Source: Thermomonas carbonis (GTDB lineage Bacteria > Pseudomonadota > Gammaproteobacteria > Xanthomonadales > Xanthomonadaceae). Taken from it: a stretch of 64,000 bases of DNA. Positions within the stretch are counted from its first letter, which is position 1; each line of letters starts with the position of its first letter. Position numbers and translations under genes: made by a program. Of this stretch, positions 27,480 through 38,115 are shown piece after piece. The notes under the pieces were generated by a model that saw nothing but the letters and a program-made list of their open reading frames with translations, was not told where the DNA came from and made no database searches. The stretch covers positions 3,320,001 to 3,384,000 of the forward strand of contig NZ_CP060719.1 in assembly GCF_014396975.1 (NCBI RefSeq). Reading direction: 5' to 3'.

Positions 27480-28862
27480 ATGCATGCAACGGGCACGTCA
27501 TCCAGGCCGGCACTGTCGTTCTGGCAGATCTGGAACATGTCGTTCGGCTTCCTCGGCATCCAGTTCGGATTCGCCCTGCAGGGCGGTTTCATGTCACGCA
27601 TCTTCCAGACATTGGGTGCGGAGAAAGACGCGTTGCCGTTGCTGTGGATCGCCGCGCCGCTGACCGGCTTGCTGGTGCAACCGGTGATCGGCTGGTTCAG
27701 CGATCGCACCTGGCATCCGGTGCTGGGCCGCCGCCGTCCCTACTTCGTGATCGGTGCCCTCCTCAGTTCGATCGCCCTGCTGTTCATGCCGCACTCGCCG
27801 ACGCTGTGGATGGCGGTGGGCTTGCTGTGGGTGCTCGATGCCAGCATCAACATCAGCATGGAACCGTTCCGTGCACTGGTCGCCGACAAGCTTCCCGAGC
27901 AGCAACGTTCTTACGGCTTCGTGCTGCAGACGCTGATCATCGGCATCGGCACGTGGATCGCCAGCAACCTGCCTTGGTTCGTGACCTTGCTCGGCGTGCC
28001 CAACGAAGCCGGGCCCGGAGTGGTGCCGCCGTCGGTGAAGATCGCCTTCGCGATCGGCGCGTTCGTGTTCATGGCCAGCATCCTGGTCACGGTGTTCACC
28101 ACCCGCGAATATCCACCGGAGGATCTGCAGCGCTTCCGCGACGAGAATCGCATGCAGCGCAATCTCTTCAGCGAGATCTTCAAGCATGTACGAGCGATGC
28201 CCCTGCAGATGCGTCGGCTCGGCACCGTGCAGTTCTTCAGTTGGCTGGCGTTTTTCACGATGTGGAGCATGGCCACGCCGGGCCTGACCGAACACGTGTT
28301 CAAGGCACCGGCACCGAACCCGGCTGCGTTCGACATGGCGAATGCGACGCAAGCGGCGGCGTTCCAGTCGGCGAATGCCGCATTCCAGGATGCCGCCGAC
28401 CTGGTGGGCTCCTACATGGGCTACTACGGCCTGTCGTCGATGCTGGTCGCACTGCTGCTCAGCTTCATCGCCGCGCGCAGGCCATTGAATCGCAAGGCCG
28501 TGCACGCGATGTCGCTGGTGCTCGGCGGCGTCGGCTTTTTGTCGATGTGGGCGGTGCCGGATCCGGCGTGGCTGATCCTGTCGTTCGCGCTGGTCGGCGT
28601 GGCCTGGGCGAGCATCCTGTCGATGCCGTACGCGCTGCTGTCCAGCTGCGTACCAGCGCCGAAGATGGGCATCTACATGGGCATCTTCAACATGTTCATC
28701 GTGATCCCGCAGATCGTCGCCGCGACCCTGCTCGGGCCGGCCTTGCGTGGGCTGTTCGACAACCGCCCGATCTTCGCGATGGCGATCAGCGGCACCAGCC
28801 TGCTGCTGGCGGCGTTGGCGCTCGTGCGCGTCCAGGAACCATCGCCGGAGGCAAGCGCATGA
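27480..28862 (+). CDS. MFS sugar transporter (SLC45/GPH-like, probable maltose permease)
   Basis: 460 residues with about 12 hydrophobic segments, for example [20 protein letters not shown] and [20 protein letters not shown]. The cytoplasmic loop motif [15 protein letters not shown] after the third segment is typical of the SLC45/GPH sugar-proton symporters found in maltose loci of Xanthomonads and Caulobacter (MalY type). The start at 27480 has GAGG at 6 bp. An earlier in-frame ATG at 27369 overlaps the operator and is rejected. The stop overlaps the next start (ATGA). It is inferred to carry maltose or maltodextrins across the inner membrane. Confidence 0.88.
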   Translation: MHATGTSSRPALSFWQIWNMSFGFLGIQFGFALQGGFMSRIFQTLGAEKDALPLLWIAAPLTGLLVQPVIGWFSDRTWHPVLGRRRPYFVIGALLSSIALLFMPHSPTLWMAVGLLWVLDASINISMEPFRALVADKLPEQQRSYGFVLQTLIIGIGTWIASNLPWFVTLLGVPNEAGPGVVPPSVKIAFAIGAFVFMASILVTVFTTREYPPEDLQRFRDENRMQRNLFSEIFKHVRAMPLQMRRLGTVQFFSWLAFFTMWSMATPGLTEHVFKAPAPNPAAFDMANATQAAAFQSANAAFQDAADLVGSYMGYYGLSSMLVALLLSFIAARRPLNRKAVHAMSLVLGGVGFLSMWAVPDPAWLILSFALVGVAWASILSMPYALLSSCVPAPKMGIYMGIFNMFIVIPQIVAATLLGPALRGLFDNRPIFAMAISGTSLLLAALALVRVQEPSPEASA

Positions 28863-30604
28863 CCTTTCGCCACACGACCACCTCGCTTGCCGTCGCCATC
28901 GCCCTGGCCATCAGCGGCTGCGCCTCGACCACGCCGCGCGATGCGGCAACGACCGCCGCACCGGCGAAGGACTACTACGGCACGCTGGAACCGTTCGCCG
29001 CCAACGCGGTGTACTTCGTGGTCACCGACCGCTTCGTCAACGGCGATACCGGCAACGACCATCGCGACCAGGGCGGTGCGAACCGCACCTTCGACATCCC
29101 GCTGCCGGTCTGCGACGGCGTGGCCGGCAACATCGGCTATCTCGGTGGCGACTTCAAGGGCATCGCCGACAACCTCGACTACATCCGCGGGATGGGCTTC
29201 ACCTCGGTATGGATCACACCGGTGATCGACAATCCGGACGAAGCCTTCACCGGCGGCTCGCCACCGAGTTGCGGCAGCATTCTCACCGACCAGGGCAAGA
29301 GCGGCTACCACGGCTACTGGGGCACGAATTTCTACAAGCTCGACGAACACCTTCCAAGTGCCGGGCTCGACTTCGCCGGGCTTGCGAAGTCGGTGCATGC
29401 CAAGGACATGAAACTGGTGCTGGATATCGTCGGCAACCATGGCTCGCCGGGCTGGACGATGCCGAAGCCGCAGCCGAAGTTCGGCCAGGTCTTCGACAAG
29501 GCCGGCAGGCTCATCGCCGACCACCAGAACCTGCCGCCGCAATCGCTGGATCCGGTGCGCAATCCGCTGCATCGCTTCTACAACACCACCGGCCCGGTCG
29601 ACGGTGCGAAGGGCTCGATCTTCGACGGCAACCTGGCGCAACTCGCGGATTTCGATGCGGGGAACCCGGCGGTGCTCGAGTACATGGTCGATGCCTACGG
29701 CCTCTGGATCGACCAGGGCGCCGACGCGTTCCGCATCGATACGATCAGCTGGATGCCGCCATCGTTCTGGCACGCATTCACCCAGCGCATCCGCGCGAAG
29801 CGTCCCGGCTTCTTCATGTTCGGCGAAGCCTTCGACTACGACGCGGCCAAGATCGCGGTGCACACCCTGCCCGGCAACGGCGGAGTCAGCGTGCTCGACT
29901 TCCCGATGAAGCAGGCGATGGACGAGGTGTTCGGCCGCAAGCGTGTGGGCTTCGAGCGGCTGGCACCGTCGCTGTTCCTCACCGAAGGCCCCTACGCCAA
30001 TCCGTACGACCTGGCGACGTTCTACGACAACCATGACATGCCGCGGATGGACGCGAGCGATGAAGGCTTCATCGACGCGCACAACTGGCTGTTCACCGCA
30101 CGCGGCATCCCGGTCGTCTACTACGGCTCGGAGATGGGCTTCATGCGCGGTCGCGCGGAACACGCCGGCAATCGCAATTACTTCGGCAACGAGGGGATCA
30201 AAGCGGCGAAGCGCAGCCCGATCCACGCGGCGCTGTCGCGAATCGCCAACGTGCGCGCGGCGACGCCTGCACTGCAGCGCGGCCTGCAACTCGACATCGC
30301 GCTGCAAGGCGACCGCGCGGCCTTCTATCGCGTGTTGCAGCACGACGGCATGCGCCAGATCGCGCTGGTATTGCTCAACAAGGGCGATGCCGCGCAACGC
30401 TTCGAGATCGCCACGATGCTGCAGGCGGGACGCTGGCGTTCGGCGCTGGACGCCAGCACGGTCGATGTCGCCGCAGGCGGCGCGCTGTCGGCCAAGGTGG
30501 CGGCGCATGACGTGCAGGTCTTCGTGCTGGATGCGCCGGTGATGGAGCCCGCGTTGCAGGCCGCGCTCGATCAGGCGATGTCTGGCGCGCGCAGAGCGCA
30601 TTAG
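28859..30604 (+). CDS. GH13 alpha-amylase family lipoprotein
   Basis: 581 residues. The N-terminus ends in the lipobox LAISGC, so the protein is probably anchored to a membrane facing the periplasm or cell surface. The GH13 barrel shows AVYFVVTDRFVNGDTGNDH, KLVLDIVGNHG, the nucleophile in GADAFRIDTI, the acid Glu in FFMFGEAFDY and FYDNHDMPRM. It resembles alpha-amylases and cyclomaltodextrinases and should cut starch or dextrins before uptake. It is translationally coupled to the transporter gene and ends 7 bp from the convergent LacI-type gene. Confidence 0.9.
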   Translation: MTFRHTTTSLAVAIALAISGCASTTPRDAATTAAPAKDYYGTLEPFAANAVYFVVTDRFVNGDTGNDHRDQGGANRTFDIPLPVCDGVAGNIGYLGGDFKGIADNLDYIRGMGFTSVWITPVIDNPDEAFTGGSPPSCGSILTDQGKSGYHGYWGTNFYKLDEHLPSAGLDFAGLAKSVHAKDMKLVLDIVGNHGSPGWTMPKPQPKFGQVFDKAGRLIADHQNLPPQSLDPVRNPLHRFYNTTGPVDGAKGSIFDGNLAQLADFDAGNPAVLEYMVDAYGLWIDQGADAFRIDTISWMPPSFWHAFTQRIRAKRPGFFMFGEAFDYDAAKIAVHTLPGNGGVSVLDFPMKQAMDEVFGRKRVGFERLAPSLFLTEGPYANPYDLATFYDNHDMPRMDASDEGFIDAHNWLFTARGIPVVYYGSEMGFMRGRAEHAGNRNYFGNEGIKAAKRSPIHAALSRIANVRAATPALQRGLQLDIALQGDRAAFYRVLQHDGMRQIALVLLNKGDAAQRFEIATMLQAGRWRSALDASTVDVAAGGALSAKVAAHDVQVFVLDAPVMEPALQAALDQAMSGARRAH

Positions 30605-30611
30605 TACGAGA

Positions 30612-31658
30612 TCAGCCGCCGCTGGAGGCGCGGACTTCCAGCGTCGGCATCAGGGTCACACTCTCGGCGGGCTCGTCGCGCACCAGTCTCAGCAGGCTGG
30701 CCACCAGCAATTCGCCTGCGCCCGACGTGTCCTGCACCACCGTGGTCAGCGGCGGGTTGGAGAAGCGCGCCATCGGAGTGCCGTCGAAGCCGACGATGGC
30801 GACGTCGTCGGGCACGCGCAAGCCATGCTCGGTGAGCGCGCGAATCGCGCCGATCGCGATCAGGTCGCTGGCGGCGAAGATCGCGTCGAATGCATGGCCA
30901 CGTGCGATCAGCGTGCGCGCTGCGTCGTAGCCGGATTGCTCGGAACTGTCGGCATCGACCTGCAAGGCCGGATTCATGCGCAGGCCGGCTTCGCGCAGCG
31001 CGCCATCGCAGCCGCAGTAGCGCGCGAAGAATTCCGGGAAGTGGGTCGAGGCATCGCCCAGGAACGCAACCTTGCGTCGCCCGCGCGCGATGAGATGTCG
31101 CCCGACCAGTGCGCCACCCGCGGCGTTGTCGCAACCGATGGAAATGCCCGGCTGTCCCTGCAGCACCGCGCCCCAGCGGACGAAGTGCGTGCCCTGCGCC
31201 ACCAGGTGGGCGAGCTTGCTTTCGTAGGCGATGTAATCGCCGTAGCCGAGCAGGATCAGGCCATCGGCCTTCATGCTGTCCTCGTAGTCGGCATGCCAGT
31301 CGTCCGACAGCTGCTGGAACGACACCAGCAGGTCGTGGCCATGCTTGGCGCAGGCGCGGGTGATCGAACCGAGCATCGACAGGAAGAACGGGTTGATGTG
31401 CGAGTCGTCCGGGGTCGGATCCTCGAACAGCAGCAGGGCCAGCGTGCCGGCGCGCTGCGTGCGCAGGCTGGAGGCGTGGCGATCGACCTTGTAGTTGAGC
31501 TCGCGGACCGCTTCCTCGACGCGTTTGCGGGTCTCGGCATTGACCAGCGGGCTGCCGCGCAACACGCGAGAGACCGTGGCCTGCGACACCCCGGCACGAT
31601 GGGCGATGTCCATCGAGGTGGCCTTGGTTTTCTTCTTGGCGCGGCGCGGTTCCTGCAT
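30612..31658 (-). CDS. LacI-family transcriptional repressor of the maltodextrin locus
   Basis: 348 residues. The N-terminal helix-turn-helix is MDIAHRAGVSQATVSRVLRG plus the hinge region of LacI proteins, followed by a periplasmic-binding-protein-like sensor (LALLLFEDPTPDDSHINPFF ... AIFAASDLIAIGAIRAL ... VAIVGFDGTPMARFSNPPLT). The start at 31658 (MQEPRRAKKK) removes a proline-rich upstream extension. The effector is probably maltose or a relative, by position. Candidate operators with central CG lie at 20706-20719 and 27356-27369. Confidence 0.9.
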   Translation of the reverse strand: MQEPRRAKKKTKATSMDIAHRAGVSQATVSRVLRGSPLVNAETRKRVEEAVRELNYKVDRHASSLRTQRAGTLALLLFEDPTPDDSHINPFFLSMLGSITRACAKHGHDLLVSFQQLSDDWHADYEDSMKADGLILLGYGDYIAYESKLAHLVAQGTHFVRWGAVLQGQPGISIGCDNAAGGALVGRHLIARGRRKVAFLGDASTHFPEFFARYCGCDGALREAGLRMNPALQVDADSSEQSGYDAARTLIARGHAFDAIFAASDLIAIGAIRALTEHGLRVPDDVAIVGFDGTPMARFSNPPLTTVVQDTSGAGELLVASLLRLVRDEPAESVTLMPTLEVRASSGG

Positions 31659-31770
31659 CGCCGCAGTGTAGCAATCGCCCGCGCGGATGCCGGGCGATGC
31701 GTTCCGCGGCATGCTGGCGCTGGCCGGATCGTTGAATTGCTACGCGCCAATCATCCGGAAACAAAAAAAA

Positions 31771-31793
31771 GCCAACCCGGAGGTTGGCTTTTT
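31771..31793 (-). terminator. Terminator next to tRNA-Arg, probably bidirectional
   Basis: GCCAACC-CGGA-GGTTGGC with TTTTT on the plus strand (31789-31793) and eight T on the minus strand. It lies just past the 3' end of tRNA-Arg, which is transcribed on the minus strand. Confidence 0.75.
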
Positions 31794-31797
31794 CATA

Positions 31798-31874
31798 TGG
31801 TGCGCCCGGAGAGATTCGAACTCCCGACCCCCAAGTTCGTAGCCTGGTGCTCTATCCAACTGAGCTACGGGCGC
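31798..31874 (-). tRNA. tRNA-Arg (anticodon ACG)
   Basis: On the minus strand a 77-nt cloverleaf including an encoded CCA. The acceptor is GCGCCCG/CGGGCGC, the anticodon stem CCAGG/CTTGG, the loop CTACGAA, and the T-arm contains GTTCGAATC. The tRNA-Ser/tRNA-Arg pair next to csrA matches the E. coli csrA-serV-argV order. Confidence 0.95.
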
Positions 31875-31920
31875 AAATCAGAAGCGGAATTATGCGTTGC
31901 CGCATGAGTCCTCGTCAACG

Positions 31921-31937
31921 AAAAAACACCTTCGGTG
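31921..31937 (-). terminator. Weak hairpin between tRNA-Ser and tRNA-Arg
   Basis: On the minus strand CACC-GAA-GGTG is followed by six T. The stem is only 4 bp, so it may be a weak terminator or simply a spacer. Confidence 0.35.
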
Positions 31938-31963
31938 ACGTTTGTTTCGCGGTTTCGCCAAAC

Positions 31964-32056
31964 TGGCGGAGAGTGAGGGATTCGAACCCTCGATCAGGCT
32001 TTTGACCCGATACTCCCTTAGCAGGGGAGCCCCTTCAGCCACTCGGGCAACTCTCC
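31964..32056 (-). tRNA. tRNA-Ser (anticodon GCT)
   Basis: 93 nt on the minus strand including encoded CCA. The acceptor is GGAGAGT/ACTCTCC and the anticodon loop is CTGCTAA between stems CCCCT-like and AGGGG-like pairs. A long variable arm, as expected for a class II tRNA, precedes the T-arm with GGTTCGAATCC. Confidence 0.95.
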
Positions 32057-32113
32057 GGCGTGACGAAATCGCGAGCGGCGAAGAATACAGGCTGTACCGT
32101 GATCCGGCAAACC

Positions 32114-32308
32114 TTACGGCTTCGCTTCGCCGTCCTTGTTGCTTTCATCACCCTGGATACGCTGGTAGATCTCCTCGCGATGCACGGCGACATCCTTCGG
32201 CGCGGTGATGCCGATGCGCACCTGATTGCCCTTGACGCCCAGCACCGTCACGGTGATGGCATCGCCGATCATCAAGGTTTCACCTACTCGCCTGGTCAAG
32301 ATCAGCAT
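32114..32308 (-). CDS. csrA: Carbon storage regulator CsrA
   Basis: 64 residues, the usual size. [20 protein letters not shown] and [19 protein letters not shown] are the CsrA/RsmA signature. The dimer binds GGA motifs in mRNA leaders to repress or stabilise messages, and in Xanthomonads it controls carbon flow, motility and virulence traits. The start at 32308 is fixed by the conserved N-terminus. It follows alaS on the same strand with a 115-bp gap that may hold its own promoter. Confidence 0.97.
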   Translation of the reverse strand: MLILTRRVGETLMIGDAITVTVLGVKGNQVRIGITAPKDVAVHREEIYQRIQGDESNKDGEAKP

Positions 32309-32423
32309 CGCAACTCCCCTGTCGCAGCCGCCACGGAACCGTGCGGCCAGATGCATCCAATCCATCCGATCATACGGGGCATTGTTCAGCTTGCACAAGC
32401 GACCGCGGTCACGGTCGCCGCAT

Positions 32424-35063
32424 TCACTGTGCCGCGATGCGCTCGCTGACCCAAGCCGGCACGCGATCCAGCGCGGCGACCAGCGCCTGGCCGTCTTCGC
32501 CGCCACCCTGCGCCATGTCAGGGCGACCGCCGCCCTTGCCGTTGACCTGACGGGCCACGTCGCCCAGCAAATCGCCGGCCTTGACCTTGCCGGCGGCCGC
32601 GCCGCTGACGCCAGCCACCAGCGTGGCCTTGCCGCCATCGGTACCGGCCAGCACGATCACCGCATCGCCCAGTTGCTGCTTGAGCCGATCCAGAGCATCG
32701 CGCAGCGCCTTGGCATCGAAGCCTTCCAGGCGCGCCGCAAGCACCTTGATGCCGTCGACATCGCGGGCCTGGTTGCCGAGATCGCTGGTCGCACCGGAAG
32801 CCGCCTTGGCCTTCAACGCTTCGAGCTCGCGCTCCAGCTTCTTCTGGCGGTCGAGCAAGGCACGCAGCCTGTCGGCAACATCGCCGGTGGTGCCGCCGAG
32901 CAGGGCCGCAGCTTCGTCCAGGCGGCGCTCTTCCTCTGCCACATGATCCAGTGCGCCCTGCCCGGTCACCGCCTCGATGCGGCGAACACCTGCGGAGACG
33001 CCACCCTCCGAAACGATCTTGAAGAGGCCGATATCGCCGGTGCGGCCCACATGCGTGCCGCCGCACAGTTCGGTCGACGTCGGGCCGAAGCGCAACACCC
33101 GCACGTGCTCGCCGTACTTCTCGCCGAACAATGCCATCGCACCGAAATCGAGGGCCTCCTGCATCGCCATGTTGCGCACTTCGCCTTCGTGGTTGGCACG
33201 CACCTCGACGTTCACCCGGCGCTCGATCTCGGCCAACTCTGATTCGGTCATCGGCTGGAAGTGCGAGAAGTCGAAACGCAGGCGATCCGGCGCGACCAGC
33301 GAGCCCTTCTGCTGCACATGCGTGCCAAGCACGTCGCGCAGGGCGGCATGCAGCAGGTGGGTGGCGCTGTGGTTGAGGATCGTGGCGCCGCGGCGCGCAC
33401 CATCGACCGAGGCCAGCACGCGGTCGCCGCGCTTCAGCGTCCCGGTGGACAGCGTGCCGACATGTCCATGGAACTGGCCGGCGAGCTTGAGGGTGTCATC
33501 GACCACGAAGCGCACACCCTGCTCATCGAGTTCGCCGGTATCGCCGACCTGGCCGCCGGACTCGGCATAGAACGGGGTTGCATCGAGGATCACGATGGCA
33601 GCATCGCCCGCTTCGATGGATTCGACCGGCTTGCCGTCCTTCAACAGCGCTTGCACTTCCAATCCTCCCGCGGCCAATGCGTCGTAGCCGACGAATTTCG
33701 TGGGCGTCAGCCGGGCCACCAAGTCCGCCGGCAGCGTGGTGCCGCCACCGAACTTGCCGGCAGCGCGAGCGGTTTCTTTCTGCTGGGTCATCGCCGCATC
33801 GAAGCCGGCCACGTCCACCGACATGCCGCGCTCGCGGGCCATGTCCTGGGTCAGGTCGAGCGGGAAGCCGTAGGTGTCGTACAGGCGGAAGGCGTCGGCG
33901 CCCGGGATCGTGCCATCGCTGCGCGCGGCCACATCGTTGAAGATGCGCATGCCGGAATCGAGCGTCTCGGCGAAGCGCTCTTCCTCGGCCTTGAGTGCGC
34001 GCTCGGCGGTGGTGCGCCCTTCACGCAGCACCGGGTAGGCATCGCCCATCTGCGCATCCAGCGTGGACACGAGCTTGTTGAAGAACGGTTCGCGCACGCC
34101 CAGCATCCAGCCATGGCGCAACGCGCGACGGATGATCCGACGGAGCACGTAGCCGCGACCCTCGTTCGACGGCAACACGCCGTCCACGATCAGGAAGGCG
34201 CAGGCGCGGATGTGATCCGCGATCACCCGCAGCGACTTGTTCTCGAGGTCGGCGGTGCCTGTGAGCTCGGACGCGTGCCTGATCAGCGCCTGGAACAGGT
34301 CGATCTCGTAGTTGGTATGCACCCGCTGCAGAATCGCGGCCAGCCGCTCAAGGCCCATGCCGGTATCCACGCACGGTGCCGGCAGCGGCACCAGGGTGCC
34401 GTCCGGCTGGCGATCGAACTGCATGAACACGTTGTTCCAGATCTCGATGTAGCGGTCGCCGTCTTCATCAGGCGAACCGGGCGGACCACCGGCGATGTGG
34501 TCGCCGTGGTCGTAGAAGATCTCGGTGCAGGGGCCGCAGGGGCCGGTATCAGCCATCTGCCAGAAGTTGTCGGAGGCGAACGGCGAGCCCTTGTTGTCGC
34601 CGATGCGGACAATGCGCTCCGGCGGCAGGCCGATATCGTTGTGCCAGATGTCGTAGGACTCGTCGTCGTTGTGGTAGACCGTGACCAGCAGGCGCTCGCC
34701 CGGCAGCCCCCAGACTTGGGTCAGCAGTTCCCACGACCACGCGATGGCCTCCTTCTTGAAGTAGTCGCCGAACGACCAGTTGCCGAGCATCTCGAAGAAG
34801 GTGTGATGGCGCGCGGTGTAACCGACCTGGTCGAGGTCGTTGTGTTTGCCGCCAGCGCGCAGGCAGCGCTGCACGTCGGCCGCGCGCACGTAACTGCGCT
34901 TCTCCGCGCCCAAGAACACATCCTTGAACTGGACCATGCCCGAGTTGGTGAACATCAGGGTCGGGTCGTTTCCCGGCACCAGCGGTGCGGACGGCACGAT
35001 GGTGTGGCCCTTGGAGGCGAAGAACTCGAGGAAGTCCCGGCGGATATCGGAGGTCGTTTTCAT
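32424..35063 (-). CDS. alaS: Alanyl-tRNA synthetase
   Basis: Charges tRNA-Ala. 879 residues, full length. It has the class II catalytic core ([40 protein letters not shown]), the editing domain with zinc ligands ([18 protein letters not shown] and [19 protein letters not shown]) and a C-terminal C-Ala domain. It is placed between recX and csrA as in many gammaproteobacteria. Confidence 0.97.
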   Translation of the reverse strand: MKTTSDIRRDFLEFFASKGHTIVPSAPLVPGNDPTLMFTNSGMVQFKDVFLGAEKRSYVRAADVQRCLRAGGKHNDLDQVGYTARHHTFFEMLGNWSFGDYFKKEAIAWSWELLTQVWGLPGERLLVTVYHNDDESYDIWHNDIGLPPERIVRIGDNKGSPFASDNFWQMADTGPCGPCTEIFYDHGDHIAGGPPGSPDEDGDRYIEIWNNVFMQFDRQPDGTLVPLPAPCVDTGMGLERLAAILQRVHTNYEIDLFQALIRHASELTGTADLENKSLRVIADHIRACAFLIVDGVLPSNEGRGYVLRRIIRRALRHGWMLGVREPFFNKLVSTLDAQMGDAYPVLREGRTTAERALKAEEERFAETLDSGMRIFNDVAARSDGTIPGADAFRLYDTYGFPLDLTQDMARERGMSVDVAGFDAAMTQQKETARAAGKFGGGTTLPADLVARLTPTKFVGYDALAAGGLEVQALLKDGKPVESIEAGDAAIVILDATPFYAESGGQVGDTGELDEQGVRFVVDDTLKLAGQFHGHVGTLSTGTLKRGDRVLASVDGARRGATILNHSATHLLHAALRDVLGTHVQQKGSLVAPDRLRFDFSHFQPMTESELAEIERRVNVEVRANHEGEVRNMAMQEALDFGAMALFGEKYGEHVRVLRFGPTSTELCGGTHVGRTGDIGLFKIVSEGGVSAGVRRIEAVTGQGALDHVAEEERRLDEAAALLGGTTGDVADRLRALLDRQKKLERELEALKAKAASGATSDLGNQARDVDGIKVLAARLEGFDAKALRDALDRLKQQLGDAVIVLAGTDGGKATLVAGVSGAAAGKVKAGDLLGDVARQVNGKGGGRPDMAQGGGEDGQALVAALDRVPAWVSERIAAQ

Positions 35064-35147
35064 GCGGCCATTTTACAGGCGCAGCGTGCCCGCAAGGCTC
35101 TAAATCGCGTGTCCGTTATCGAGCACCCTCTGCAGCTGCGGAAGAAC

Positions 35148-35644
35148 CTATTCCTGGCGAGTCGCGGTCCGCACATGTTCCATCGAGAATCCGCGGCGCA
35201 ACAGCAGATCGGCGGCCTTGCGCCGCTGTGCGACGTCCAGCGGCCCGTCACCGCTGAAGCGGCGACGGATCAGGCCGCGGGCCACATCGGCCCAATCCTC
35301 CTCGAAGCTTGCCAATGCCGCCAAGACCGCCTCTGCGCCCAGCCCATGCGTGCCGAGTTCCGCGCGGATCCAGCCGGGTCCGTAACCTGCGCCCGCGCGG
35401 CTGCGTACGAGCGATTGTGCAAAACGGGTGTCGTCCTGCCAGCCGGCGGCAGTCAGTTTGTCGACTACCGCGCATGCATCGGCGGTCTCGACTCCACGGC
35501 TGACGAGCTTGCGTGCCAGTTCCTTGCGCGAGTGTTCGCGCCGGGTCAGCAGTCCCAGAGCACGTTGGGTGGGTGAAGGCTCCGGGCGGCGACGGCGATT
35601 CCGCGCTGACGAGGACGTTTCACCGCCATCGCCGCCCGGCCCCG

Positions 35645-35648
<4 letters not shown>
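35148..35648 (-). CDS. recX: Regulatory protein RecX
   Basis: Binds RecA filaments and limits their activity. 166 residues, alpha-helical, with RecX-type repeats: [40 protein letters not shown] and [19 protein letters not shown]. The first about 25 residues are Ser/Arg-rich and look disordered. The start ATG overlaps the recA stop (ATGA at 35645-35648), so it is coupled to recA. Confidence 0.93.
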
Positions 35649-36670
<1,022 letters not shown>

Positions 36671-36825
36671 GGTGCAGGTCCTCGGTACTGAAGGGTGATA
36701 TCGGGTCTGGAATCAGGTTAGGCGGCACCCATCGCAAAAGCTGCGACGTGGCGGGCCGTGCGATGACAGTGGCAGCCGGCGCGATGCATGGGCATCAGGA
36801 AATCCCCCGCCGGACACTGGGACGC

Positions 36826-37461
36826 TCACGCATTCGGTCGCACCAGGCCGCAGTACAGGCCCTCGATGGCGAAGTCCTGGCCGGGCTGCACCTCGATCGG
36901 CGCGTAGTCGGGATTACGCGGCAACAAGCGAATGCGGCCCTGCCCGATCTTCAACAACTTGACCGTGACCTCGTCATCGATCCGGGCGATCACCACTTGG
37001 CCGCTGCGCGCATCGGAGGTGCGATGCACGCCGATCAGGTCACCATCGAAGATGCCTTCGTCACGCATCGAATCACCCCTGACCTTGAGCAGGTAATCCG
37101 GGGTGGGCGTGAAGAATGCACGATCCATCAACACGACCTGCTCGGAGCCGATGTCGGCGCCGATCGGCACGCCGGCAGCGACCTGACCGAGCACGGGCAG
37201 TTGCAGGATGTCGTCGTTGGCCGGCAGTTCGGCCTGCCTCGGCCCATCCGGCAACTGCAGCAGGCGCAGGCTGCGCGCACGCCCCGGGCTGCGCTCGAGT
37301 ATGCCGGCAACTTCCAGCGCCTCCAGGTGGTACTGCGCGGCGCGGACGCCCTTGAAGCCAAAGGCACGGGCTATTTCCGCCTGCGATGGGGCGAAGCCAT
37401 CGCCCTCGATGCGTTCGGCAATGAAGGTGTGGATCGCGCGTTGGGTTTCGGTCAGGCTCAT
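36826..37461 (-). CDS. lexA: SOS repressor LexA
   Basis: 211 residues. The N-terminal winged helix (APSQAEIARAFGFKGVRAAQ) is followed by the S24 autoprotease domain. The cleavage site is Ala96-Gly97 (GQVAAGVPIG), the catalytic Ser131 is in VRGDSMRDEGIF, and Lys168 is in DEVTVKLL. It represses SOS genes until activated RecA triggers self-cleavage. A perfect palindromic box directly before its start shows autoregulation. Confidence 0.97.
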   Translation of the reverse strand: MSLTETQRAIHTFIAERIEGDGFAPSQAEIARAFGFKGVRAAQYHLEALEVAGILERSPGRARSLRLLQLPDGPRQAELPANDDILQLPVLGQVAAGVPIGADIGSEQVVLMDRAFFTPTPDYLLKVRGDSMRDEGIFDGDLIGVHRTSDARSGQVVIARIDDEVTVKLLKIGQGRIRLLPRNPDYAPIEVQPGQDFAIEGLYCGLVRPNA

Positions 37462-37463
37462 GA

Positions 37464-37482
37464 TTAGTAGTAATACTACTAA
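37464..37482 (-). promoter_or_regulatory. LexA box (Xanthomonas type)
   Basis: TTAGTAGTAATACTACTAA is a perfect 19-bp palindrome 3 bp upstream of the lexA start. It fits the TTAG-N6-TACTA form known for Xanthomonas LexA. It should overlap the promoter and initiation region. Confidence 0.92.
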
Positions 37483-37514
37483 CGATTTGCGACGTCAACC
37501 GCTTCGAGCGTCGC

Positions 37515-38012
37515 TCACTCGAGATGCTGTTCAAGCCCCGTCAGCGCCTTGGCCACGGTTTGCCGGCGCACCGCGTCGCGGTCGCCATCGAAATGGAAGA
37601 CGTCCGCCTTGGCGTAACCGCCACGCCGCTTCCACGCGATCCAGACCGTGCCGACCGGCTTGTCGTCGCTGCCGCCACCCGGCCCGGCGATGCCGGTCAC
37701 CGCGACGGCGAGGGTCGCGCCGGAATGCACCAAGGCACCGCTGACCATCTCCACCACGGTTTCACGACTGACCGCGCCGTGGGTTTCCAGCGTCTGCGGG
37801 CGCACGCCGAGCAAGGCCTGCTTGGCTTCGTAGCTGTAGGCCGCCATGCCGCAATCGAACCACGCCGAGGAACCTGCCACGTCGGTCACCGCCTTGGCGA
37901 TCCAGCCGCCCGTGCAGCTCTCGGCAGTGGCCAGGCGATGACGCGTTGCCAGCAGGCGCTCACCGGTGGTGCGTGCCAGAAGATCGAGTTCGGTGTCGGT
38001 GGGAACGGTCAT
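37515..38012 (-). CDS. pncC: Nicotinamide-nucleotide amidohydrolase (CinA C-terminal domain protein)
   Basis: Deamidates NMN to NaMN in pyridine nucleotide recycling. 165 residues, a stand-alone CinA C-terminal domain: RLATAESCTGGWIAKAVTDV with the catalytic Ser and Cys region, WFDCGMAAYSYEAKQALLGV, and VAVTGIAGPGGGSDDKPVGT. The start at 38012 (MTVPTDTE) has GAG at 7 bp; ATG at 38033 is an alternative. It is next to lexA-recA, as in many relatives. Confidence 0.92.
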   Translation of the reverse strand: MTVPTDTELDLLARTTGERLLATRHRLATAESCTGGWIAKAVTDVAGSSAWFDCGMAAYSYEAKQALLGVRPQTLETHGAVSRETVVEMVSGALVHSGATLAVAVTGIAGPGGGSDDKPVGTVWIAWKRRGGYAKADVFHFDGDRDAVRRQTVAKALTGLEQHLE

Positions 38013-38067
38013 CGTCAACTCATTGCGGGACATGGCCGACTTGTAACGCACGCCGGCTGAAAACGGA

Positions 38068-38089
38068 ACGGCCCGCTTGCGCGGGCCGT
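38068..38089 (-). terminator. Hairpin terminator after the second TonB receptor
   Basis: ACGGCCCGC-TTGC-GCGGGCCGT forms a 9-bp stem 27 bp past the receptor stop. On the minus strand only a short TTTT follows a few bases later. Confidence 0.65.
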
Positions 38090-38115
38090 CCGTGATGCGT
38101 GTCGCCTGCGGTGGA

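Noticed and set aside
36671..36825. LexA box before recA
   Set aside because: No TTAG-N6-TACTA or its complement was found in the gap.
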